DNA of 13,045 nucleotides, taken from an uncultured Alphaproteobacteria bacterium. Its GTDB lineage: Bacteria; Pseudomonadota; Alphaproteobacteria; Puniceispirillales; Puniceispirillaceae. The notes beneath the pieces were generated by a model. It saw only the letters and a list, made by a program, of their open reading frames with translations. It was not told where the DNA came from and did no database searches. Below, piece after piece: positions 1 to 7,037 of the stretch; the stretch's first letter is position 1, and each line of letters begins with the position of its first letter. Location: positions 1 to 13,045 of the forward strand of contig CAJWDO010000020.1 in NCBI GenBank assembly GCA_913031555.1. The letters are read 5' to 3'. Made by a program: the position numbers and the translations under genes.

Positions 1-1003
1 TATGCGCCAGCGCCCAGCGCGGGGCGCGCGCCACCTGACCAAGCCGTTCCTGATAGTCATGCCTGTCGATTTTGTAGACGACACCGTCAATGTCATAGCC
101 AAGATCGGGCCGGGCCGTGCCGATATCGGCATAGGTGGCCAGCAACCCGGCAACATCATCGCAGTTCCGCGACAGCGGGTTGATGCTGAATCCCATCTTC
201 GCCAGCGCCGTGAGGCTCAGCATATGCGTATCGGCAAGGGGCGCACTGACCTCGCCAAGCGAATAGGCAAAGAACTGCAGCCGCCGCGATGCTGTCACGG
301 CGGGATCCTTCTGGCGCAGCGACCCGGCAGCGGCATTGCGCGGATTGGCGAAGATCTTGCCGTCTGCCTCCTGCTGGGCCGCGTTCAGGGCCATGAAATC
401 GGCCCGGTCCATATACAGCTCGCCGCGAACTTCCAGAATTGCGGGAGGGTTGCCGGAAAGCCGTGCCGGCACCGCATCGGCCATCCGCACATTCGCTGTC
501 ACATCCTCGCCCTCGGCGCCATCGCCGCGGGTGGCGGCCTGCACGAATAGCCCGTCCTCATAGCGAAGCGACAGCGACAGGCCGTCGATCTTAGGCTCGG
601 CGGTGAAGGCAAGCGGGGCGTCTTCGGCAAGTGACAGGAAGCGCCTTACACGGGTCACGAAATCGGCGATATCCTCATCGGAAAAGCCGTTATTGAGCGA
701 GAGCATCGGCCGCGAATGACGAACCTTGCCGAATCCGGCCGCAGCAGGCGCGCCAACGCGGCGGCTGGGGCTGTCTATGCGAACAAGGTCGGGGAAGGTG
801 GCCTCAAGGTCGCGGTTGCGCGCCACCAGCGCATCATAATCGGCATCTCTGATGGCCGGATCATCCGCGCCATGATACCGATCATCATGCCAGGCGATGG
901 CGGCGGCAAGGGCTGCCAGTTCGGCAGTGGCGGCGGCAATGTCCATCCCGGATGGCGGTGTGGTGCCGGGGCGAAGCGTCCTGACCGCATGATCGTCGCT
1001 CAT
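1..1003 (-). CDS. ligA: NAD-dependent DNA ligase LigA, N-terminal part (truncated by the window edge)
   Basis: LigA seals nicks in duplex DNA using NAD+, joining Okazaki fragments and finishing repair. The frame starts at ATG 1003 and stays open for 334 codons to the left edge, so the C-terminal part (probably OB fold, zinc finger, HhH and BRCT) lies outside. The NAD-binding domain Ia signature is visible at residues 38-59 (W-H-D-x-R-Y-H ... D-P-A-I-R-D-A-D-Y-D-A-L), then SPSRRVG at 78-84 and HSRPMLSLNNGF at 96-107. The adenylation motif EPKIDG is at 136-141, with K138 the expected AMP-accepting lysine. ANPRNAAAGSLRQ and DIDGVVYKID further on are typical of the nucleotidyltransferase domain. 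About 20 extra residues precede domain Ia. A GGAGG six bases upstream supports this start. The ATG is one base after the recN stop, so the two are probably co-translated. Confidence 0.96.
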   Translation of the reverse strand, partial: MSDDHAVRTLRPGTTPPSGMDIAAATAELAALAAAIAWHDDRYHGADDPAIRDADYDALVARNRDLEATFPDLVRIDSPSRRVGAPAAAGFGKVRHSRPMLSLNNGFSDEDIADFVTRVRRFLSLAEDAPLAFTAEPKIDGLSLSLRYEDGLFVQAATRGDGAEGEDVTANVRMADAVPARLSGNPPAILEVRGELYMDRADFMALNAAQQEADGKIFANPRNAAAGSLRQKDPAVTASRRLQFFAYSLGEVSAPLADTHMLSLTALAKMGFSINPLSRNCDDVAGLLATYADIGTARPDLGYDIDGVVYKIDRHDYQERLGQVARAPRWALAH

Positions 1004-1004
1004 C

Positions 1005-2666
1005 CTACCCCTCCAGCAGGGCCATCGCGGCGGCACGCGCCTCGGCGGTGATCTGTTCGCCGGCCAGCATGCGGGCGATTTCCTCGGTGCGCGCCTCATC
1101 TGACAGTGGTTCGGTGGCGCTGATGACGCCGTTGTCCGTTGCGGTCTTGGCAATCCTCATGTGATGGTCGCCTTTCGCCGCGACCTGCGGTGAGTGTGTG
1201 ACCACGAGTGTCTGTGTGGTCTGGCCAAGCCGTGCCAGCCTTTCCCCGACGGCCGCCGCGACAGCGCCGCCGACGCCGGAATCGACCTCATCGAAAATCA
1301 GGGTACGGCCGGCGGCATCACTCTCCAGCGCCACCTTCAGCGCCAGCAGGAACCGCGCCAACTCACCACCCGACGCGATGCGGTCGATCGGTCCGGCCTT
1401 CATCCCCTTATTGGTGCTTGCCTCGAAGCGAACCTGCTGCGTGCCAAGTGGCCCGAATTGTTCCGGCGACAGATCGGTGATCGCGGTGCCGAAACGTGCC
1501 CCCTCCAGCTTCAGCGGCGGCAGTTCAGCCGTCACCTTCGCATCGAGAATTTTTGCCGCCTTCATTCGGTTGTCGGCGACAACGGCGGCGATCTGCCGGT
1601 AATAGTCTCGCCATTGCCGTTCATTGTCGGCAAGTTCGGCCAGCGCGCCGGCGGAATCCTCGATGCCGGCAAGGCTCGCGGCAAGCCGTTCATGGACAGC
1701 GGCAAGCTCATCGGGTGTGCAGTCATGCTTGCGGGCTTGCTGGCGCAACTCATGCAGCCTGTCATCAACACTCTGCAGGTGGCCCGGATCGCTCTCAAGC
1801 TCGTGTCCGGCGCTACTGATGGAGGCACCTGCCTCGGCAAGTTCGGCATCGGCGCGGCCAAGCGCGGCCTGTGCCTCGTCAAGAAGACCGCCGGCAAGCG
1901 GCGCCACCTTGTCGAGCGCGGCGCGTGCGCGGCCAATGATGGCCTGCGCGCCGCTGTCACCAAAGATCGCATCATCGGCAACGGCCAGACCGTCACCGAT
2001 CCGTCCGACATTCGATAGCCGCTGCCGGTCGGCGGACAGTTCTTCCTCCTCGCCGGTGCGGGGCGCCAACATGTCAAGTTGCTGCACAGCGTCCCGAAGC
2101 CATTCCTCTTCGGCCCGTGCTGTTTCCAGATCGCGCTTCGCCTTGGCGAGATTGCGCTGCGCCTGCAGCCAGTTGGTCCAGCCGGCACGCAGCTTCTCAA
2201 GAATATCGTCCTGATTGGCGGCGCGGTCTATATGACCAAGATGCGTTGACAGGTCGAGCAGACCCCGTCCTTCGAACTGTCCCTGAATCTCGACAAGTGT
2301 GTCGCCAATTTCGCGAAGCAGGGCGGCCGATACCGGCACGTCATTGATACTGGCCGATGATTTGCCGTCACTCTTCAGGCGACGACGCAGGATCAACTGG
2401 TCATCATGCGGAATGTCGGCCTCGGCAAGACGCTTCCACACCGGGTGATTTGCCTGCAGGTGGAATACCGCTGAAACCTGGGCCGCCGCCTCACCCTCGC
2501 GGATCAGGCTGAAATTGGCGCGGCTGCCAAGTGCCAGCCCAAGGGCGTCGAGCAGGATGGATTTGCCGGCACCCGTCTCGCCCGTGAGCACAGTCAAGCC
2601 GTGCTCGAAGGTCAGCGTCAACCGCTCAATCAGAACGATATTGGAGACCGTCAGGCTGTGCAGCAT
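1005..2666 (-). CDS. recN: DNA repair protein RecN
   Basis: RecN is an SMC-like ATPase of the cytoplasm that gathers at double-strand breaks and helps RecA-mediated repair. The 553-residue product has the expected family length. The Walker A motif GETGAGKS is at residues 29-36. A long Ala/Glu/Arg/Leu-rich middle (about 150-360) is predicted coiled coil. The ABC signature ASGGELARF is at 431-439, Walker B TLIFDEVDSGVGG at 455-467 with D459 and E460, and the switch histidine in VTHSPQVAA at H491. The ATG at 2666 follows the bamD stop after two bases (CC). No clear Shine-Dalgarno sequence is seen, so translation probably depends on coupling to bamD. The gene ends one base before ligA. bamD-recN-ligA order is common in Alphaproteobacteria. 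In E. coli recN is a LexA target; no separate SOS promoter is evident here. Confidence 0.97.
   Translation of the reverse strand: MLHSLTVSNIVLIERLTLTFEHGLTVLTGETGAGKSILLDALGLALGSRANFSLIREGEAAAQVSAVFHLQANHPVWKRLAEADIPHDDQLILRRRLKSDGKSSASINDVPVSAALLREIGDTLVEIQGQFEGRGLLDLSTHLGHIDRAANQDDILEKLRAGWTNWLQAQRNLAKAKRDLETARAEEEWLRDAVQQLDMLAPRTGEEEELSADRQRLSNVGRIGDGLAVADDAIFGDSGAQAIIGRARAALDKVAPLAGGLLDEAQAALGRADAELAEAGASISSAGHELESDPGHLQSVDDRLHELRQQARKHDCTPDELAAVHERLAASLAGIEDSAGALAELADNERQWRDYYRQIAAVVADNRMKAAKILDAKVTAELPPLKLEGARFGTAITDLSPEQFGPLGTQQVRFEASTNKGMKAGPIDRIASGGELARFLLALKVALESDAAGRTLIFDEVDSGVGGAVAAAVGERLARLGQTTQTLVVTHSPQVAAKGDHHMRIAKTATDNGVISATEPLSDEARTEEIARMLAGEQITAEARAAAMALLEG
1008..1014 (-). 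promoter_or_regulatory. ribosome binding site of ligA
   Basis: The minus strand reads GGAGGGG here, inside the last two codons of recN. GGAGG lies six bases before the ligA ATG and fixes that start. Its position within recN means ribosomes finishing recN pass over it, which favours coupled translation. Confidence 0.7.
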
Positions 2667-2668
2667 GG

Positions 2669-3484
2669 CTAGCGATCAAACAGTTCGGACACGGATTCAA
2701 TGGCGCGCTGGAACATGCCCTTGGGAAGCGAGCGTTCAGGATCTTCTGCAAGCGCCAGTAATTCGTTGGTCCAGAAGGAGTCGGGATAATTGTAGACAGC
2801 AACCGATCCGACACGGTCGGCTTCATCGATCAGGCCCAGCGCGAGGTAGGATTCGACCAACCGGTACAGCGCTTCGGGAGTCTGGTTACTTGTCTGGTAA
2901 TCGCGCACCACCTTTTCATAGCGCCGCAGGGCGGCCCCGTAATAGCCACGCTCGCTATAGAAACGGCCAACCGCCATTTCCTTGCCGGCGAGGTGTGAGC
3001 GTGTCAAATCTGCCTTCAGCCTGGCATCGCGGCTATAGACCCCCTGCGGGAAGCGAAGCAGCATTTCATCGAACGCGTTCATTGCCAGCAGTGTCATTTC
3101 GGCGTCGCGCTCAACATCGACAATCTGCTCGTAATAACAGAGCGCCCGCAGGTAAAAGGCATATTCAACCATGCTGTCGGCGGGGTTCAGTTCAATGAAC
3201 CGTTCAAGCGATGCCACGGCGCGAGGATAGTTGTTGTCCTGATAGAACGACCATGCGGCCATGATCTGCGAGCGCACGGCGAGATCCGAATAGGGATGCT
3301 GGCGCTCAACCTCTTCGAATTTCGGTGCCGCCTTGCCGGGTTCGCCATCGGTGGCAAGCGACAATGCTTCATCATAGAGCGTGCCGGCCGGGCGTTCGAT
3401 CTGCTCCAGTGGCTCGGGTGAGGCGCACCCTGCGAGCACAAACGTGGCGGCGAGGGCGATGGATGTGAGAAAAATCTTGGCCAA
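2669..3484 (-). CDS. bamD: outer membrane protein assembly lipoprotein BamD (ComL/YfiO family)
   Basis: BamD is the essential lipoprotein partner of BamA in the BAM complex, which folds beta-barrel proteins into the outer membrane from the periplasmic side. A hydrophobic signal segment runs into the lipobox LAGC; the lipidated cysteine is residue 20 from the chosen start. Alanine follows the cysteine, so outer-membrane sorting is expected. The mature part has TPR-type helices (LYDEALSLATDGEPGKAAPKF, FYQDNNYPRAVASLERFI, FYSERGYYGAALRRYEKV) and ends ELFDR. I chose TTG 3484 (271 residues) because GGAGAG lies five bases upstream and it gives a compact signal peptide, MAKIFLTSIALAATFVLAGC. A GTG at 3517 (282 residues) is in frame but has no Shine-Dalgarno sequence; it cannot be excluded. 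recN follows after two bases. Confidence 0.94.
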   Translation of the reverse strand: MAKIFLTSIALAATFVLAGCASPEPLEQIERPAGTLYDEALSLATDGEPGKAAPKFEEVERQHPYSDLAVRSQIMAAWSFYQDNNYPRAVASLERFIELNPADSMVEYAFYLRALCYYEQIVDVERDAEMTLLAMNAFDEMLLRFPQGVYSRDARLKADLTRSHLAGKEMAVGRFYSERGYYGAALRRYEKVVRDYQTSNQTPEALYRLVESYLALGLIDEADRVGSVAVYNYPDSFWTNELLALAEDPERSLPKGMFQRAIESVSELFDR

Positions 3485-3489
3485 GGCGG

Positions 3490-3495
3490 CTCTCC
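3490..3495 (-). promoter_or_regulatory. ribosome binding site deciding the bamD TTG start
   Basis: The minus strand reads GGAGAG-CCGCC-TTG. This purine tract sits five bases before the TTG at 3484 and is the only good Shine-Dalgarno match near the 5' end of bamD. The upstream GTG at 3517 is preceded by GACACAGCATC, with no match. Confidence 0.5.
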
Positions 3496-3552
3496 ACGGG
3501 GGCGGTAGGTCTCGCACGATGCTGTGTCAGGTCTCGGATGCAGCGTTTGCAC

Positions 3553-3581
3553 ACAATAGCCGCAAGTGAGGCAGGTGAAAA
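3553..3581 (-). promoter_or_regulatory. weak candidate promoter for bamD-recN-ligA
   Basis: On the minus strand TTTTCA (3581-3576) and TATTGT (3558-3553) are 17 bases apart, each matching four of six positions of the sigma-70 type consensus. It lies in the non-coding gap between lpxC and bamD and would give a leader of about 60 bases. No terminator hairpin was found after lpxC, so bamD may instead be read from the lpxC promoter. The rest of the gap holds only a short CAGGC-rich run at 3607-3631. Confidence 0.22.
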
Positions 3582-3658
3582 GACGCCAGATGACGTGTCG
3601 ATGCGCCGGCAGGCAGACAGGCCAGGCAGGGTTTCACAAAATGGCTGTTGGCTGGCAG

Positions 3659-4648
3659 TCAGACCGCCGCTGCGGCGGCGACATCGGGCAGTGCGTAACC
3701 ATCGGAATGCTCGGCTGCTGCGCCGTCCTCGATGATCTGGAAGCAGGCTGGCGAATTCCACAGCGTGTCGATCAGTTTGGCACACATTGCATGGCCGGGG
3801 CGTGATGCTGTCATCCGGCCGTGCATTGTCATGCCAAGAAGATAGAGATCGCCAAGGCAGTCAAGGATCTTGTGGCGCACGAATTCGTGTTCCATACGAA
3901 GCCCGCCTTCATTCAGGATGGCGCCATTCTCAACCACAACAGCATTATTGAGAGACCCGCCAAGTGCCAGCCCGGCATTTTGCATCGCCGCCACATCCCG
4001 CATCAGGCAGAAAGTGCGAGCCGCTGCCAGATCGCGCTCAAAGGTGCCGACGCCATGCCGGTAATGAAAGCGCTGGCGACCAATCGCCGTATCGTCGAAA
4101 TCAATTTCGGCGTCGATCTCAAGCCGATCGCATGGCTCAAGCTTGGCCCAGCCACCACCATATTCAACGGAAACGGGCGCGGTGACCACGAGGATTCTGC
4201 GTCTGTTGCCAAGCTGACGAATACCAACGCGATTTATGGCTTCGACAACCGGCAGGCTGCTGCCGTCAAGAATTGGCGCCTCGCCGCCGTCGATATCGAC
4301 AATGGCGTTGTCCACACCCAGCCCTGCGAAGGCGGCCATAATATGCTCAACCGTCTCAAGTCCGACACCGTCATCATTGACGATGCGTGTGCACAGGCGC
4401 GCCTGACGAATATTGTCGGGAATGGCCGCAATGGTCTGGAGGCTTTCCGTCACATCAATGCGGCGAAACAGGATGCCGGTGTTGGCGGCGGCAGGATGGA
4501 TGGCGACGCGAACGAACCGACCGGAGTGCAAACCTATGCCATCAAAGGAAATAACGTCGGCGACCGTCGTCTGCATGGGCGATTGCGCGTGGCTTTGCAT
4601 GGGCATTGACCATGATGAGCGCGATGACTGGACGCTGTGCATTCGCAT
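3659..4648 (-). CDS. lpxC: UDP-3-O-acyl-N-acetylglucosamine deacetylase LpxC
   Basis: LpxC is the zinc-dependent cytoplasmic deacetylase of the first committed step of lipid A synthesis. Numbered from ATG 4648 (329 residues), the fold begins at DVISFDGIGLHSGR (about 31-44). TVEHIMAAF supplies E101 and zinc ligand H102. HKILDCLGDLYLLG supplies zinc ligands H259 and D263, and the active-site histidine is H286 in RPGHAM. All E. coli catalytic residues (E78, H79, H238, D242, H265) have equivalents. The start is uncertain. GTG 4693 gives 344 residues. ATG 4648 has a weak AGGG four bases upstream. ATG 4576 would give 305 residues, exactly the E. coli length, but has no Shine-Dalgarno sequence. The extra N-terminus is rich in Met, Ser and Gln. 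The protein ends in a nonpolar DVAAAAAV tail, which may matter for proteolytic control. A terminator isolates the gene from ftsZ. Confidence 0.95.
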   Translation of the reverse strand: MRMHSVQSSRSSWSMPMQSHAQSPMQTTVADVISFDGIGLHSGRFVRVAIHPAAANTGILFRRIDVTESLQTIAAIPDNIRQARLCTRIVNDDGVGLETVEHIMAAFAGLGVDNAIVDIDGGEAPILDGSSLPVVEAINRVGIRQLGNRRRILVVTAPVSVEYGGGWAKLEPCDRLEIDAEIDFDDTAIGRQRFHYRHGVGTFERDLAAARTFCLMRDVAAMQNAGLALGGSLNNAVVVENGAILNEGGLRMEHEFVRHKILDCLGDLYLLGMTMHGRMTASRPGHAMCAKLIDTLWNSPACFQIIEDGAAAEHSDGYALPDVAAAAAV

Positions 4649-4713
4649 TGTACCCTGATGGCTTTGTAATATTGTCCTGCGGGTCGCAACCACGAAGGAC
4701 TGACCTCAGATGC

Positions 4714-4742
4714 ATTAAGGGTTAGCGGCGGTCCACAATCAA
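4714..4742 (-). promoter_or_regulatory. candidate promoter of lpxC
   Basis: The minus strand reads TTGATT (4742-4737), a 17-base spacer, then CTTAAT (4719-4714). Each box matches four of six consensus positions with optimal spacing. Transcription would begin near 4706, about 60 bases before the preferred lpxC ATG. The location makes sense because the ftsZ terminator lies about 90 bases upstream, so lpxC needs its own promoter. This was identified by eye only. Confidence 0.42.
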
Positions 4743-4751
4743 ATCACATTT

Positions 4752-4807
4752 GGTTACCGGTTGTTACAAGTTCCCGGATATCGGCGTCCCTGGCGTCGTT
4801 CGGTTAC
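4752..4807 (-). repeat. three GTTAC/GTAAC direct repeats upstream of lpxC
   Basis: On the plus strand GGTTAC occurs at 4752-4757 and 4802-4807, with the variant TGTTAC at 4762-4767. The spacings are 10 and 40 bases, so all three face the same side of the helix. They lie just upstream of the candidate lpxC promoter, in non-coding DNA between the ftsZ terminator and lpxC. They could be operator sites, but I recognise no regulator with this motif. Outside the repeats, the promoter candidate and the terminator, I see nothing in 4694-4888. Confidence 0.35.
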
Positions 4808-4828
4808 AGGAAAGCCTGACCGGTCATG

Positions 4829-4860
4829 AAAAAAGGGTCCGAAACAAGTCCGGACCCTTT
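4829..4860 (-). terminator. intrinsic terminator after ftsZ
   Basis: AAAGGGTCCG (4832-4841) is perfectly complementary to CGGACCCTTT (4851-4860), around a nine-base loop. Read on the minus strand, the GC-rich ten-base-pair stem is followed by a run of six T residues (4834-4829, shared with the stem base). It lies about 30 bases past the ftsZ stop. This is a textbook Rho-independent terminator and should end the dcw transcript before lpxC. Confidence 0.88.
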
Positions 4861-4888
4861 ATCAGTCTACGTTGCCAAAGCCGTCTTG

Positions 4889-6847
4889 TCAGTTGGCCTG
4901 ACGACGCAGGAAGGCCGGGATCTCCAGATCATCGGCTGGCCGGTCAAGCGTTGTTGTTCCAGCCGGCTCGGGCATGCGGTTCATCGCATCTGCGCGCGGC
5001 AGATCCAGAATCGATGGCGTCACTTCCTCGGCTGCCGCAGGTGCGGTGCTTGGCTCGGTGGCGGTGGCGGGGCCGGCCTCGACGGCTGGCTCACGCCTTT
5101 CCTGTGTGCTCTCTTCCTGCGGCTTCTCGGCCCACATCCGTGAGATCTTGTTGATTAGGCTTGTCTTGCCGCCAGCCGGTGCCGCGTTTGGAACAGCTTC
5201 ATCTTCGGGCATCGTCGCCGGTGCGCCGGGGATGAAAGGTTTGCGGGTTGTCGTCAGTTCAGTCGCTGAGTCGGCGACCATCACCGGGTCCTCAGTGGCC
5301 TCCATCCGAGGTGTTGGGGTTGGCTCTACGGCCACCTCCGGGGTGGTGTCGGTCGCAGGCTCGATCGAGGCCGGCATGCCGCTGGCAAAGGCTGCCGCGC
5401 GGTCACTGGCGATGGCCTCGTCAATCGACATCTGCTGTTCTTCCGCTGCCCGATCATCGTCACTGGCATCATCACTGGCAACATCTTCGGTGACATTTGG
5501 CGCTGCGGCCCGGCCACCGGCAAGAAAGGCCAGTCTGGAACGCGATGCCTTCGTCGGCACAAAGCCAGGCATGATGGCGCCATCTTCACCGCCCTTGGCC
5601 TCTGATTTTGCCTCTTGTGTCGTTGCCGGCATCTCCTCGGATGATGTTTCATCTGCCGTGGATGCGGCCTCGACAGCTGCCTCTGCCTGATCGTCCACGG
5701 TGCCGTCTGTGGTCCCGGTTGCCGCCGTAGCCGTCATTTCGTCAACAGGCGTTGTTTCGGTCATAGTCGCACTGACCGATGCCGCAGGCGCGGCAGGCAT
5801 GGCTGTCGGTGCCGAGATAATGGTCGATTTGCGGGTGATCGGAGCCTGGATGAAGGTCGGGCGTTCCCGCGTCTGCAGGTTGGCCTCGATCCCGGTGGCC
5901 ACGATTGACACACGCATGACCCCTTCCAGCTTTTCATCAAAGGTGGAACCAAAGATGATCACGGCGTCGCTATCGACCTCGCGGCGGATCCTGTTCGCGG
6001 CCTCATCAACCTCGAACAGGGTCATGTCCATGCCGCCGGTGACGTTGATCAATACGGCACTGGCTCCCTGCATCGAGATATCATCGAGCAGCGGGTTGTT
6101 GATCGCAGCCTCGGCAGCCTGCGTCGCGCGGCCGTCGCCAGAAGCCTCGCCTGTACCCATCATCGCCTTGCCCATCTCGCCCATCACGGCACGGATATCG
6201 GCAAAGTCGAGATTGATCTGGCCGGGCTTGATCATCAGGTCGGTCACGCCGGCAACGCCCTGATGAAGTACCGTGTCGGCCATGTGGAAGGCGTCGGCGA
6301 AGGTCGTGCGCTCGTTGGCAAGCCGGAACAGGTTCTGGTTCGGGATCACGATCAGCGTATCAACAAAACTCTGCATCTCGGTGATTCCGGCCTCGGCCTG
6401 CGCCATGCGGCGTTGCCCTTCGAAATCGAATGGCTTGGTGATGACGCCAACGGTCAGGATGCCGCGCTCGCGCGCCGCTCTGGCGATCACCGGTGCCGCG
6501 CCAGTGCCGGTGCCACCACCCATGCCGGCAGTTATGAAGACCATGTTGCAGTCGGCAAGCTCGCTCATCACCGCTTCAATGCTCTCCTCGGCGGCGGCGC
6601 GTCCGACATCCGGCTTGGATCCGGCACCAAGTCCTTGCGTAATTGCGCTGCCAAGCTGGATTTTCCGGCTGGCCAGCGAATGGGCAAGCGCCTGCCCATC
6701 GGTGTTCGCGACAAGGAAATCGACTCCATCGAGGTCGGAGTTGATCATGTTGTTGACGGCATTGCCGCCAGCACCGCCAACACCGACAACGGTGATGCGC
6801 GGGCGCAGTTCCTGCATGGTTTGCGGAACGGAGAGGTTGATGGTCAT
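4889..6847 (-). CDS. ftsZ: cell division protein FtsZ with a very long C-terminal linker
   Basis: FtsZ is the tubulin-like GTPase that forms the Z ring. Numbered from ATG 6847 (652 residues), the GTPase core has VVGVGGAGGNAVNNM (20-34), the nucleotide signature GGGTGTG (110-116) and the synergy loop NLDFADIRAVM (212-222) with D214 and D217. The core ends near 321. A disordered Ala/Thr/Glu/Pro-rich linker of about 317 residues follows, against about 50 in E. coli. The linker holds two less acidic islands, MPGFVPTKASRSRLAFLAGG and GGKTSLINKISRMW. The conserved C-terminal peptide DLEIPAFLRRQ, the binding site for FtsA and other partners, is intact at the end. AGGGAG six bases upstream decides this ATG over the in-frame ATG at 6877. 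The start overlaps the stop of a 61-codon frame by ATGA, and a terminator follows the gene. Confidence 0.98.
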   Translation of the reverse strand: MTINLSVPQTMQELRPRITVVGVGGAGGNAVNNMINSDLDGVDFLVANTDGQALAHSLASRKIQLGSAITQGLGAGSKPDVGRAAAEESIEAVMSELADCNMVFITAGMGGGTGTGAAPVIARAARERGILTVGVITKPFDFEGQRRMAQAEAGITEMQSFVDTLIVIPNQNLFRLANERTTFADAFHMADTVLHQGVAGVTDLMIKPGQINLDFADIRAVMGEMGKAMMGTGEASGDGRATQAAEAAINNPLLDDISMQGASAVLINVTGGMDMTLFEVDEAANRIRREVDSDAVIIFGSTFDEKLEGVMRVSIVATGIEANLQTRERPTFIQAPITRKSTIISAPTAMPAAPAASVSATMTETTPVDEMTATAATGTTDGTVDDQAEAAVEAASTADETSSEEMPATTQEAKSEAKGGEDGAIMPGFVPTKASRSRLAFLAGGRAAAPNVTEDVASDDASDDDRAAEEQQMSIDEAIASDRAAAFASGMPASIEPATDTTPEVAVEPTPTPRMEATEDPVMVADSATELTTTRKPFIPGAPATMPEDEAVPNAAPAGGKTSLINKISRMWAEKPQEESTQERREPAVEAGPATATEPSTAPAAAEEVTPSILDLPRADAMNRMPEPAGTTTLDRPADDLEIPAFLRRQAN

Positions 6848-7029
6848 GCGAGTCTCCCTTTTGTGATGGTTGACCATGGGGCTGCCGGTACCGAAACGCT
6901 CAAGGGCGCGGCAGCAGTTCGGTGCGGGCGCTGGAATGGCCCGACGGCCCCGCGAGCGAAATTGATGTGTCTGACGTCAAGGCCGGCCGATGGAGCGGCA
7001 AGCGGATGCGTCAATGTACAAGGCTGCAT
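6844..7029 (-). CDS. possible small protein or coupling leader ORF between ftsA and ftsZ (61 residues, unknown)
   Basis: An ATG at 7029 opens a frame of 61 codons that fills the whole ftsA-ftsZ gap. It is preceded by AAAGGAG with eight bases spacing, one of the best Shine-Dalgarno sequences in the window, and begins 16 bases after the ftsA stop. Its TGA overlaps the ftsZ ATG as ATGA, the same junction used by four verified gene pairs here. The product is Pro/Ala-rich and strongly basic (five Arg, one Lys, three His, a single Asp), with no membrane segment, signal peptide or motif that I recognise. Against it: about 61% of third codon positions are G or C by my count, so there is no strong codon bias, and AGA and ACA codons are used. 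It may be a real small protein, or a leader whose translation is coupled to ftsZ. Function unknown. Confidence 0.45.
   Translation of the reverse strand: MQPCTLTHPLAAPSAGLDVRHINFARGAVGPFQRPHRTAAAPLSVSVPAAPWSTITKGRLA
6854..6859 (-). promoter_or_regulatory. ribosome binding site of ftsZ
   Basis: The minus strand reads AGGGAG-ACTCGC-ATG. The six-base spacing to ATG 6847 makes this the likely ftsZ start. The site lies inside the last codons of the small upstream frame, so translation of that frame would cross it. Confidence 0.7.
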
Positions 7030-7037
7030 GGTGGATG

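Noticed and set aside
1194..2018. Plus-strand open frame of 274 codons inside recN
   Set aside because: Antisense to the RecN coding region, whose motifs are intact on the other strand; no independent support.
3607..3631. CAGGC-rich run between lpxC and bamD
   Set aside because: A short degenerate run with no stable hairpin, T-tract or regular period; probably low-complexity spacer.
6850..6854. GANTC site (CcrM methylation motif) next to the ftsZ ribosome site, recalling methylation control of ftsZ in Caulobacter
   Set aside because: At this base composition about 0.7 such sites are expected by chance in the 198-base gap, and no matching promoter elements were found nearby.
6972..6979. Perfect palindrome TGACGTCA in the ftsA-ftsZ gap
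   Set aside because: Eight-base palindromes are common by chance, and there is no second copy or flanking symmetry.
6975..7014. Two TTGACG boxes on the minus strand in the ftsA-ftsZ gap, possible -35 elements for an ftsZ promoter
   Set aside because: No acceptable -10 box occurs at 16 to 18 bases from either one, nor a GCTA-type alphaproteobacterial -10.
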